Positions 54,543 to 63,223 of a stretch of DNA of 64,000 nt are shown one piece after another. A program made the translations under genes and the position numbers. The first letter of the stretch is position 1, and every line of letters starts with the position of its first letter. Origin of the DNA: Blepharisma japonicum (taxonomy: Eukaryota; Ciliophora; Heterotrichea; Heterotrichida; Blepharismidae); the NCBI GenBank assembly GCA_949751835.1, contig CATKHK010000022.1, positions 310,001 through 374,000 on the forward strand. The letters run 5' to 3'. Under the pieces are notes generated by a model, which was not told where the DNA came from, did no database searches, and saw nothing but the letters and a program-made list of their open reading frames with translations.

Positions 54543-55884
54543 TTATCTAGGTAATTGCTGATATCCTGCTTCTTTCCCATATGTCTTCCACACTAAATAC
54601 CCTAACCCAATTGATCCAGACAAAGCAGCTAAAATTGTAGGGATAATCCACCAGTTGCTGGCTAAGTTTGAGGCAGTTCTTGAGCTCTTAGAATCAATAA
54701 TGCCAATTCTTTTTTCTTGATAGTCATAAATAGTGTAGTATTTTCTGAAAAAGACGTCTCCAAGGATCCAGTAGTCAATATCTGCAGCTTGGACTTGCAA
54801 GAAGCAAACTCTGCTTTCTTTTTTGAAATATTCTTTTTCTGTCAACGTGAACTCTTCCCCACCCTCTAACTTGATGATGATTTCAGGCCAATCCACAATA
54901 TTGTATACATTTGAACAGTCACAAGCCATTTTGGTATGATATTTAGCACAACCCCATTGAGTCCTAAATCTCTCAAAAAGAGTCTCAATTCCTTTCCTCG
55001 GCCCAATAAGCATACTTGTCCTCGACTCAAATTTAATAGTCGGTGTAATTAAATCAACTTTAGAATCTGACACATAAATTGAGGTCAAATTAAGTTCCCA
55101 GGAGTTTGAAGTCTCCACAACATTGAACCATTTGAGAGACACAGGCTCACTTGTTCCGTATTTATCAAGGTCGTAATATCCTAGTGTAATTGCAGATTTT
55201 ATGTTCTGGTCGTCATCTTTACGGAAACCATTATCGTTGAGATAAAGAGAAAACAAAGGTTCGTCAATGTTACCTTGATTATATAAAGTTTCTACCACTG
55301 ATGGATTTCCATTAGCATCTCCACTTGGCCCTAACCCTAAAATCCCATCATAATGAGTCCCAGGGAAATCGTCGTATTTATCAGCAAGCAGAAAAACTTG
55401 ATCTTTTACAGCCCTTGGGTTCGTAGAGCCTAAAATGACTGTTTCTTCACATAATTCGCCTTTAATTGTATACGTATTATTGCTTTCCATGTTATATTGC
55501 TGCTCAGCTGTTTCATTGAGATCTTGAAATGTGATGGAATTTTTGTAATTGAAGGTATGCTTAGTGGTTGATGGACAAAATGTGCATTTAGCTGCTGGAA
55601 CCCAAAGCCACTATATAGAAAGTTACGGAGCTGCCAGTATCGAATAATAAAGTAAAAGGCTGAGGTGGAGTGCCGATATAAGCGGTGCCTGTATAATAAG
55701 TCTATATAGATAATACATTTTCGTAGTTAACCAGCTGCTCACTTGACTTCATTTTAATAACATCTGCTTCTAATGAGGAATGAAGTGAATATTCTGGAAG
55801 TGCTGGGCCATCTGTTGAAAGCCTTTCGATAGGAATAGTTATTTGACTGCTTGCAAGACTGAGCAAAGCTATGAAATAGATCAT
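54543..55884 (-). CDS. Membrane-anchored aspartic protease homolog, second catalytic Asp replaced
   Basis: 436 aa with introns at 55702-55716 (15 nt) and 55611-55626 (16 nt); the second splits FDTGSS|WLWVPA exactly at the first catalytic motif (Asp77). Signal peptide at residues 1-13. The second motif, where D-S/T-GT is expected, reads FESRTSMLIGP (Glu276, Arg for Gly). The flap keeps a Tyr (NNTYTIKGE). A helix near residues 402-422 and a short basic tail (WKTYGKEAGYQQLPR) anchor it as a type I protein. Inference: it is proteolytically dead or very weak. It is a distant paralog of the intact protease at 586-1698. Confidence 0.88.
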
Positions 55885-56143
55885 ATAATTATTGCCATTA
55901 AAAAGGCTGATGATTTGAATATTCAGATGATAATTTAAGATTTTATTAGAGATTTAGCGCAGAGTAAATACTGGTATACAGTAGGTAGACTTGTAGAAAA
56001 ATTAGAAAAATTACTCTACTAATTTTTGTGAGAAAGAATTAGAATAAATTGATGTGGCAAGAATAATGGCTAATTGGTCCTTAGAAATTATTAGACTATT
56101 CTAAATTTAAATAGAAATTAATTTTCTTTTCATGTCTTTTTGA

Positions 56144-56995
56144 TTAATTTATCATATTATATCCAATAGTCAACAACCCAATAAGTATAATCAACAAGCA
56201 CAGTGTTACACAAAATTTATCCCCAGCCCTAACCTTTATCAGCAATTTTTTCAGTTTTTTTGTGCTTGACTCCAATTCTTGATTTGCCAATCCTACCACA
56301 TTATCCAAGCTGTCCAGCTTATCTTCATGCCTGTCCAAAGCTTCATTGATATTTAAAGCTCTCATTCTCAGCTCATCTACATTTGTTCCGATTTTATCGG
56401 CTAAATCATCGATTCTCCTGTCATAATCTTCCCATCTCTGTTTCGCGTCTTTTTCAATATCAAGCATATCGCCTTTTCTTCCAATATTTTCTAATTGAAT
56501 GTCCTCGATATTTATGAGTTCAGCCTTCATTTTGCCTAAGTCTTCAGGTCTTTTTCCTATCATTACTCCAAGATCTTCACCTTTTTTGGCGTCCTCGAGT
56601 TTTCTTTCAAGCCAATTTAACTTGTTTGACTTTGCTTCTATATCTACTTCGGCGTATTTCTGATTAGATTTTACTTTTGGTTTTGATTTTTGTTTTTCTA
56701 ATATTCTGTGGAGCTCGACAATATCTTTGTCGGTTTCTTTGAGGAGGAGAAGAATTTTGTATTTAAGTTGGATGATTTCAGGGTCTTCGCTGAGTGAAAA
56801 TTACTCATGTTTGAAACTTGAAATTTTGTCTCTTTGATCTTGGCATGATTCAATAGTATGGAGCTGCTCTTCACACTTGAGACGGACTATTGCAAATTTA
56901 TCTTTTTTATCCCTAGAATTTATATCTATTCGGTCACCGCCAAGGTTTTGGTGCATCTTTTCAAGTCTGCTAAGGAGTACGTCGAGAATAGACAT
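56144..56995 (-). CDS. Qc-SNARE-like syntaxin
   Basis: 278 aa with a 15-nt intron at 56790-56804. N-terminal helical region, long linker, a SNARE motif (about residues 185-245: DYDRRIDDLADKIGTNVDELRMR...LDNVVGLANQELESSTKKLKKLL), then a C-terminal membrane helix (FCVTLCLLIILIGLLTIGY). Layout and heptads match Qc-SNAREs of the SYP7/syntaxin 6-8-10 type, which act in endosome and Golgi fusion. At the position aligned with the ionic-layer Gln, I read His (RHEDKLD) rather than Gln; the alignment is by eye and could be off by one heptad. Confidence 0.8.
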
Positions 56996-57839
56996 TTTAT
57001 GTATTCGATCATAAGCTGATTCTCAATATTTTAAAATATCTGCTGAAAAATTATTTTTCCTATATAAATAAAAGTGAAAAATAATAAAATTAAAAATTCT
57101 ATTAATTATTAAATTAAATAAAAAATAAATTACTTTTTAAGCAGCTAATAAATTTATATTAATTTAAAACCTACAAATGATATTTTATTTGTTTAAATTA
57201 GCTAAAAATTAATCAAGTTTTGCAAATATTAGTAAATTCATTTTATCTTAAAAGTTTAGTGGATAATTTAAAATAGCGTTTTGCTTATATTTTGTGATTC
57301 AACTAAAATTTTTACAGTAAAATTCATTTAATTATCTATATGAGATTAATTAGAACAATAATCCTTCTATAGCTGTTACAAGAATTAAACTCCAATTTAT
57401 CTCCATCATTATTTTAAGAACAAAATTCATCAAAAAGCCATAGTAATTTTCATCCCGAAATTATTTCCCTCTAATCTGATTGAAATACTTATTTATTTAA
57501 TATGACAGTTTCTTATGACTCAGAACAGAAAATATTAAAACTTCCTCTGTTTGAGTTTTCGATAAGAATTATCAAGATAATTAATGACATATTTATTGCT
57601 GGTGAAAATATAAGAAAGGCTATTGATTATTTTTGAGATTATAGCTGAGATAGCAAAATTTTGAATTTTTATAAGTATTAGTATATTAGCTTATGATTTT
57701 CGACAGATTAAACTAATTGCAATAATTATATTAAAATTAAAAAAAATATTAATCAACTTCTTCATAATTTAACTTTATTGGGTGGACCACTAATAAAGAG
57801 CTGATATTTTTTAGCCATTTTAAATCAAAAATTATTTTG
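56996..57839. other. Intergenic, 844 bp, with one weak small ORF
   Basis: AT-rich spacer between divergent genes. The only coding-like signal is the frame at 57502-57711, listed separately. No repeat or RNA gene was recognised. Confidence 0.5.
57502..57711 (+). CDS. Questionable small ORF with a mini-intron
   Basis: Starting at ATG 57502, 64 codons are open with UGA = Trp (AIDYFWDYSWDSKI) if a 15-nt GTATTAG...TTAG intron at 57675-57689 is removed. After the TAA the same frame stays open for about 50 more codons (LLGGPLIKSWYFLAIL), as if a single stop interrupted a longer gene. There is no family match. In AT-rich DNA with UGA as sense, such frames arise by chance, so this is weak. Confidence 0.25.
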
Positions 57840-58286
57840 ATGTTATTACTGACCTATTATAATCAAAAAATGATAGCTCAGATTTCCACAAACTCAATTT
57901 CCCTCAACTTTGTTTTCAATTCATTGAGCCAGCAATGCTCGAACTTATCAAGTATTAGTAACTCGAATGTATCCGAGTTAGAAAAATTAGTTTCTGACAT
58001 CAAAAATAACATTTACATGCTTAAGCAAGCAAATGAAAATATGATGGAATGTGTATACAATGACAGTATCATATTAAACGACCAAAACAAAATTTACTTA
58101 AAAATCCAAGAAGTCTCAGCCGAAATTGAAAACTTAAAAACTGAAAAACTCAAGCATATCAAACTAAAAAAACTCCTTGATAACTTATTTCACCAACAGT
58201 CGATTTTTCCAGAAAGATTTGACCTGAAGAAAAAAATTAAAAAAATTCAGCGTCAGCTCAGAGTTCTTGATGAAAAAATACTTTAG
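57840..58286 (+). CDS. Small coiled-coil protein
   Basis: 148 aa from the ATG at 57840. The first ~40 residues are mixed polar/hydrophobic; from about residue 42 to the end it is helical, with coiled-coil stretches (VSELEKLVSDIKNN, KIYLKIQEVSAEIENLKTEKLKHIK, LKKKIKKIQRQLRVLDEKIL). No recognised domain. It could be a subunit of a kinetochore, basal-body or tethering complex, but nothing specific points to any. Confidence 0.6.
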   Translation: MLLLTYYNQKMIAQISTNSISLNFVFNSLSQQCSNLSSISNSNVSELEKLVSDIKNNIYMLKQANENMMECVYNDSIILNDQNKIYLKIQEVSAEIENLKTEKLKHIKLKKLLDNLFHQQSIFPERFDLKKKIKKIQRQLRVLDEKIL

Positions 58287-58379
58287 GATTCACGTTATGA
58301 AGTTACAGTACAATAAATTCTAATTTTAAAAGAAAATAAACAAATTCTTTAAACATTGTTTTAATCAATATTAATTATT

Positions 58380-58658
58380 ATGGCAAGCAGTTCAGCCGCT
58401 ATCAAAGTTTTAGTCGCAGATATGGAAGAAGAAATGCAGCAATTTGCCCAGCAAACGACAATTCATGCTTTCGAGTCTAATAGACTGGAAAGGGACATAG
58501 CAAATAGTATCAAAAAAGCTTTTGATTCTCAGTATCAACAGGTATGGAATTGCATTGTGGGAAGAGACTTCGGAAGCCACGTTGTATATCAGACGAAAAG
58601 GTATATTTTCTTAGCTTATCATAATAACGTCAATGTTCTCATCTGGAAGTCTAACTAA
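58380..58658 (+). CDS. DYNLL: Dynein light chain LC8 family
   Basis: 92 aa. It has the DMEEEMQQFAQQTTIHAFE start, the LERDIANSIKKAFD helix, the WNCIVGRDFGSHVV core and the IFLAYHNNVNVLIWKS end strand of LC8. The conserved W-x-CIVG-x-x-FGS segment is intact, but the usual ETKHFIYFY stretch has become QTKRYIFLAY, so it is a divergent paralog. LC8 is a dimeric hub in cytoplasmic and axonemal dyneins and in many other complexes. No introns, no UGA. Confidence 0.92.
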   Translation: MASSSAAIKVLVADMEEEMQQFAQQTTIHAFESNRLERDIANSIKKAFDSQYQQVWNCIVGRDFGSHVVYQTKRYIFLAYHNNVNVLIWKSN

Positions 58659-58851
58659 TAAGATTTATATGAAACCGATGTGCAAAATTGAATTAAAATT
58701 AATTTAAATTCGAATTAATGAAATTGCAAAGAAAATAAGGATTATTGTGTTGTCTAATAGGAAATTCGGATTTTAGAGAAGTGTTTTTGAATGAAAATAC
58801 CCCTCAAACTTAAAAATTTTGCTCAAAATAATAATTCAATTAATATTTTAA

Positions 58852-60045
58852 TTAAATCAATGATTTTAGTTTAAAAAATATCATAATCAAAATAAACGAA
58901 GCTATACAAGAGCCAACTAAAGTGTAAAATGGTCATGTGTCATCTACATATTTCCATGGAACCTCACAGTTCATCCCTCAAAGAGCAGGAATTGTACTAA
59001 GTGGCATGTAAGCAAATGCTGCAGCTGCAAAGACTGTCATTGTTTTGTTTAGTTTGTTTGTATATAATGTAAGTGCTGTTTCTGTAAAAGAAATGTGAAC
59101 ATTTTCTGCTTTATTTAATATTTGAAGACAAACTTCACTTCTTGCCAGCATTCTTGAAATTCTTGCCTGCATACTTTTAATATACAATCTAAAGCATTTG
59201 CTGAATTTTTTTTCTTTTTTAAGTAAAATAAACAATCTTTCTTTGGGCTCAATTAAATCATTTAGTTGAGCGAGATTAGTTTTCGCCATACTTACCCTAT
59301 GTATAAACTCTGATCTGTCTTTATAATCTACCACATTAGAATAGTCAAAACAAACTTTAGTCTCTTCATCCATACTTTTTACAAAAATTTCGAATCTTGA
59401 AACAATTGCATCAATTAGCTTATATAAAATGTCTTCAATTTTACTGGAGCCTCTTAGCTTCAACTCAAATTTCTTTGCTGCAATACTTTGCTGGGTTCTT
59501 CAATAATACCTTATTACAGCATCATCCTCCGGCACATCTGTTTCTTCTGGATAATTCGAAAAATTCATCTCGTTATGAAAGACTTTTTCTATACAATAAA
59601 GCTGTGACTGAGAAAACGCAAATACAAGGTCATCAAAAATTATAAGCTTGAGTGTAGCTAAAGCGTCTAATTCATCAGAAATTGATGCGTCATTTATGGT
59701 CAAAAATATAAAATTCCCAAAGTTTATAAGGGTGTCAGTATTATTAAACTTTGATTTTTGGCATTCAGAGTCAATCAAAGGATGCAAAGAATAATGTATA
59801 CGAATGTGTCTTATTTCTTCAGGATTTGTAAGGTTAAGGAGAATAAATGCAGGATTCCCTGAGTAAGAATTCGGATTTTGTTGAAGAGTTTCTTGAAAAC
59901 TGAGATATCGGCAGGATTCTTTTTCTAAATCAAATTCTAAGATGTCTTTTTTGGCAAGGTGAATAATGGTGGTGGCTTCACTTGTTTTATACGTTTCTGA
60001 CCTGATATCATCTTCAGAAAGATCTTGGCTACTACTTGAAGACAT
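58852..60045 (-). CDS. CorA/Mrs2-type Mg2+ channel
   Basis: 397 aa, one exon, with three UGA-Trp codons (RYYWRTQQ, PALWGMNCE, DDTWPFY). A soluble N-terminal alpha/beta domain and a long helix lead to two C-terminal membrane helices, the first ending in the GMN signature: LSTIPALWGMNCEVPW. The end (FYTLVGSCIASFILIMIFFKLKSLI) is helix 2. GMN is the pore-mouth selectivity motif of CorA channels for Mg2+. The second helix and the GMN motif are only reached when UGA is read as Trp. Subcellular site unknown: plasma membrane or vacuole likely, since no import signal is visible. Confidence 0.9.
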
Positions 60046-60429
60046 TTATTTTTTATTAGAGTAACTAATAAAACAATTATAGCTTAAATAAAAGTGTCGA
60101 ACTGATATTCAATTTTTGAAGTTCAGAGATTAGATGTTAACTCTTGAACTTGAAATTAAAACAGTTGTTTTCTCAAAAAGAAAATAATTGCCAGATCTCA
60201 CTCAAGAAAAAGCAAGGTAAAATTAGAATATTGAAATATATGAGAATTTATTTACCAAACAAAATTTTAGGAAAATACCAATTTATATCATGTTTGATTG
60301 TATTATAGCATTGGGCTTAACTCTCCATTTCACTTATATAGGTCAAAATTTCTATTATTCCCATTTTCCTAAAGCCCATAGCCCTCTTAAAATTTTCTGC
60401 CATTATCCCAATAATTAAAAAAGGCGCGA
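60046..60429. other. Intergenic, 384 bp
   Basis: AT-rich spacer between divergent CorA and linker-histone-like genes, probably containing the histone-like promoter. No open frame or repeat worth listing. Confidence 0.5.
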
Positions 60430-60939
60430 ATGTCGACAAGCACTCCTAAAGGAAAATCTGCAACCCCAAGACGAGGTGGCACAAGCTCTAAAAAAGAAGC
60501 TGCTAAGCCAGTTGAAGAGACTAAAACTCCTTCAAAATTCGAAGATGAAGCCTCTAGAGCTACAACCAGATCAAGATCTCGTACCCCCGCTAAAAGTCAA
60601 AAATCATCAGCTAAAAAAGCTACTCCAGCAAAATCCCCAAAATCCCCCGCAAAGACTCCTGCAAAATCTCCTAAATCAGGAGAAAAATCTCCTGCCAAAA
60701 CTCCTGCAAAGTCGCCAAAATCAGCAGAAAAAACTCCTGCAAAGTCACCAAAAGTAGCAGAAAAGACACCAGAAAGATCAAGTGCAAGAAAACTAACTCC
60801 AAAGCAATCAACAATGGCAGAAACAGCTGCAGCAGGAAAAGAGTTCTTGGAAGATACTAATATTCCTTCTCATTCTAAAACGACGAGGTCATCTTCTTCA
60901 GCTAAAAAGTCAAGAAGAAAGACTCCAACTAAAGAATAA
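60430..60939 (+). CDS. Linker-histone H1-like protein
   Basis: 169 aa, almost entirely Lys, Ala, Pro, Ser and Thr. Repeats of the SPKK type (AKSPKSPAKTPAKSPKS, about residues 60-115) bind the DNA minor groove and are the hallmark of H1 tails; as in other ciliates, there is no globular winged-helix domain. Such macronuclear H1 proteins are regulated by phosphorylation at SPxK/TPxK sites, of which there are many. It ends SRRKTPTKE. The 3' end of this gene (from 60866) is repeated at 62898 by the local duplication. Confidence 0.88.
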   Translation: MSTSTPKGKSATPRRGGTSSKKEAAKPVEETKTPSKFEDEASRATTRSRSRTPAKSQKSSAKKATPAKSPKSPAKTPAKSPKSGEKSPAKTPAKSPKSAEKTPAKSPKVAEKTPERSSARKLTPKQSTMAETAAAGKEFLEDTNIPSHSKTTRSSSSAKKSRRKTPTKE

Positions 60940-61969
60940 AGTATCACCAATTAATTATTCTTCTTTTAATTCCCTCTGATGAGTATTATAGACAGAATCA
61001 ACTTATATTTAATTTTGATTTTTGTCAGATCAGATTTCAATCTTGCTATAATTCAATCCATGTTTTATTCTCCACATGCTTTTTCTACACAAATTGTGAA
61101 GATATATCTTTCTAATTTTAATATCTAATTATTAATATTGCTTATCCTCCTAATTCTACATTTAACCCTTATTAATTTAAGAATTCTTTTATTTAATTAA
61201 AATTATTTGCCAAAAGCGTAGGCAAATGCATCACAATTGCAGTGATATCGTCAACAAAATCTTCTTCATTTTGAAGTCATTTTTGCCAAGCTTGAGTCAC
61301 CAAGCTTTCGGCTGCTTTTTTAACATTTTTTCCATATTTGGATACGATTTCTATAACCTCTTGATCATTAATAAACTCTAAAACTCCATCACTGCATATA
61401 ATGATATATTCAAATTCCTCTGAAATTTGGATATCTTTATATTCTGGCTGTGGAGAAACACCTATAGTCTGGCCTATTGCATCTCCTAAGGCCCGGGATG
61501 TGGATAGTCCTGGATAGTCTTTCCCTTGAATAAAAATTCTTGCTATATTCTCATCAGGTAATGCATAGACTTCTCCATTGTTTTCTTGAATTCTTTTTAA
61601 TTCTTCAGGTACATTTGGTTTATGGTCAGTTGTCAATCTTTCAGCAATTATCCAATTATTTATTTTTTTCCCTAAAATAGCTCTGGAATCCCCTGCATGG
61701 CCAATATGAATATGGTTATTTTTTATTAAAATTGTTGTGGCGGTAGTTCCAGACATCATACACTCAAACTTTGGCTCAGGACAACTACAATACTCTAACA
61801 ATGAAGAATTCACATGAAGAAAACTTTGTAATATCGCCTCCATTGTATTTAAGTCAAACTCCTCATGGTTGATTAAAAACTCTGGGAGTTTTGACTGTAT
61901 AAAATTAGAAACATCATGCCCATATGTACCATGACCATCAAAAACCCCTGCATATATAAATTCTGAATC
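60866..61969. repeat. Duplicated segment, copy A
   Basis: This stretch, from the last ~25 codons of the histone-like gene through most of the PP2C gene, is repeated at 62898-64000 at an offset of about 2031 bp. Coding parts are over 90% identical by eye; the intergenic part has small indels. Copy B runs off the right edge, so the true unit extends further. Confidence 0.93.
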
Positions 61970-62407
61970 TAGAATAATTGAAAAATTATCTTGATTATAA
62001 GGGCTAGGTTTGAAACCTTTTTTGCAAGTAAACCCAACACCATATGAGTAAACTTCTTCAATTTCTTTAATTTTTCCATTTAATTTTATTACTTTATCTT
62101 CATAGCTCTTTTGATATGCTTTAAACGAAGATCCGCATATAATTGTCCGAGACGTCGCATAAAATGACTCTTCAGTTTTTACTAGCTTACTAACTGATCT
62201 ATGCTTAGAATTATTGTAATTACAATTTTTTGGTGTTCATTCAGTAATTTTTTTTTTAAAATCAATTGATTTCTGCAGCTGTGGTATAATAGTAAGATGA
62301 TGATGTTTGCGCTTTTTATGTAATGATTGTTGAGATTCTAGTATAGCTGGAGATAAAAAATCTATTTTGCCATTCTTGAATTTTGGTTTCTGTAGGCATA
62401 CACCCAT
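61193..62407 (-). CDS. PP2C-family protein phosphatase, N-myristoylation signal
   Basis: 404 aa with UGA-Trp codons at 62237-62239 and 61277-61279. The start is set at 62407 (MGVCLQKPKFKNGK): Gly2 fits an N-myristoylation site and Cys4 could be palmitoylated. The PP2C core has YGVGFTCKKGFKPSPYNQDNF, FIYAGVFDGHGTYGHDV, MSGTTATTILIKN, IGHAGDSRAIL, TTDHKP, ICSDGVLEF and ITAIVMHLP. All metal-binding Asp residues of motifs 1, 2, 8 and 11 are recognisable (DGHG, SDGV, DDITAI). A Mn/Mg-dependent Ser/Thr phosphatase. It shares about 90% of its visible residues with the neighbouring copy. Confidence 0.92.
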
Positions 62408-62885
62408 TAATTCAGATCTACTTTTAATATTATAAACTTTTAATTCTAGCTGGATTAAACTCAAGTTAGGCGTTTTTCTATAACGGTAACACAGTATTTA
62501 AAAAAAGTCCAAATAAAACTTTATAAATACTTAATTTTTTTTTAAAATGCCAATTGCTGGCTTTTTACCTGACCCCATTTTAAGATTTAATCTAAATAAA
62601 TATATACGAAACCATTTTAATCCAAATTTTTAACTTACTCTAAACTTTTGAATTCACATCTCTTGGATCAACTCCATTATCATATCAATTTGAGTTAATT
62701 TCTTCCTTAAAATTCAATGGAGCTATAATTTGATTTTCTCCTAAATTAACTTTTTATCATTTTGGAATTCTTTAATAAGATTAACTTCTAGATAGCTTAA
62801 TCTTCTTAAAATAAATATTATGATTCATTTTCTCTCTCTTACCGATTTAGATTAGATAATTAACTATTAAGGATTTATATTAATA
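62408..62885. other. Intergenic, about 480 bp
   Basis: AT-rich DNA upstream of the PP2C gene and before the junction of the duplication (about 62885-62898). It includes poly-T runs and no gene. Sequence left of 62898 has no counterpart in front of copy A. Confidence 0.6.
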
Positions 62886-62897
62886 AGAATAATGCTT

Positions 62898-62973
62898 CTT
62901 CTCATTCTAAAACGACAAGATCATCTTCTTCAGCTAAAAATGTCGAGAAGAAAGACTCCAACTAAAAGAATAA
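62898..62973 (+). pseudogene. Truncated 3' fragment of the H1-like gene
   Basis: A copy of the last ~25 codons of the linker-histone-like gene (SHSKTTRSSSSAKKSRRKTPTKE in the parent). A single extra base after the second AAA (AAAAATGTCGAG versus AAAAAGTCAAG) shifts the frame, and there is no start or body of the gene. It was carried along by the duplication of the PP2C gene. Confidence 0.9.
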
Positions 62974-63223
62974 AGAATCAACAATTAATTATTCTTCTTT
63001 TATTTACTTCTGATGAGTATTATAGACAGAATCAACTTATATTTAATTTTGATTTTTGGAAATCAAATTTCAATATTGCTATAGTTCAATCCATGCTTAT
63101 TCTCCACATGTTTTCTACACAAATTGTGAAGATATATCTTTCTAATTTAAATTTTCTAATAATTACTACTGTTAATCCTACTCGTTTTGCATTTAACCCT
63201 TATTAATTCCAAAAATTGTTTAA

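Noticed and set aside
62892-63206. 104-codon plus-strand ORF with SRRKTPTK
   Set aside because: It begins in the duplicated, frameshifted histone fragment and runs into duplicated non-coding DNA; the parent copy has no such frame. An artefact of the duplication.
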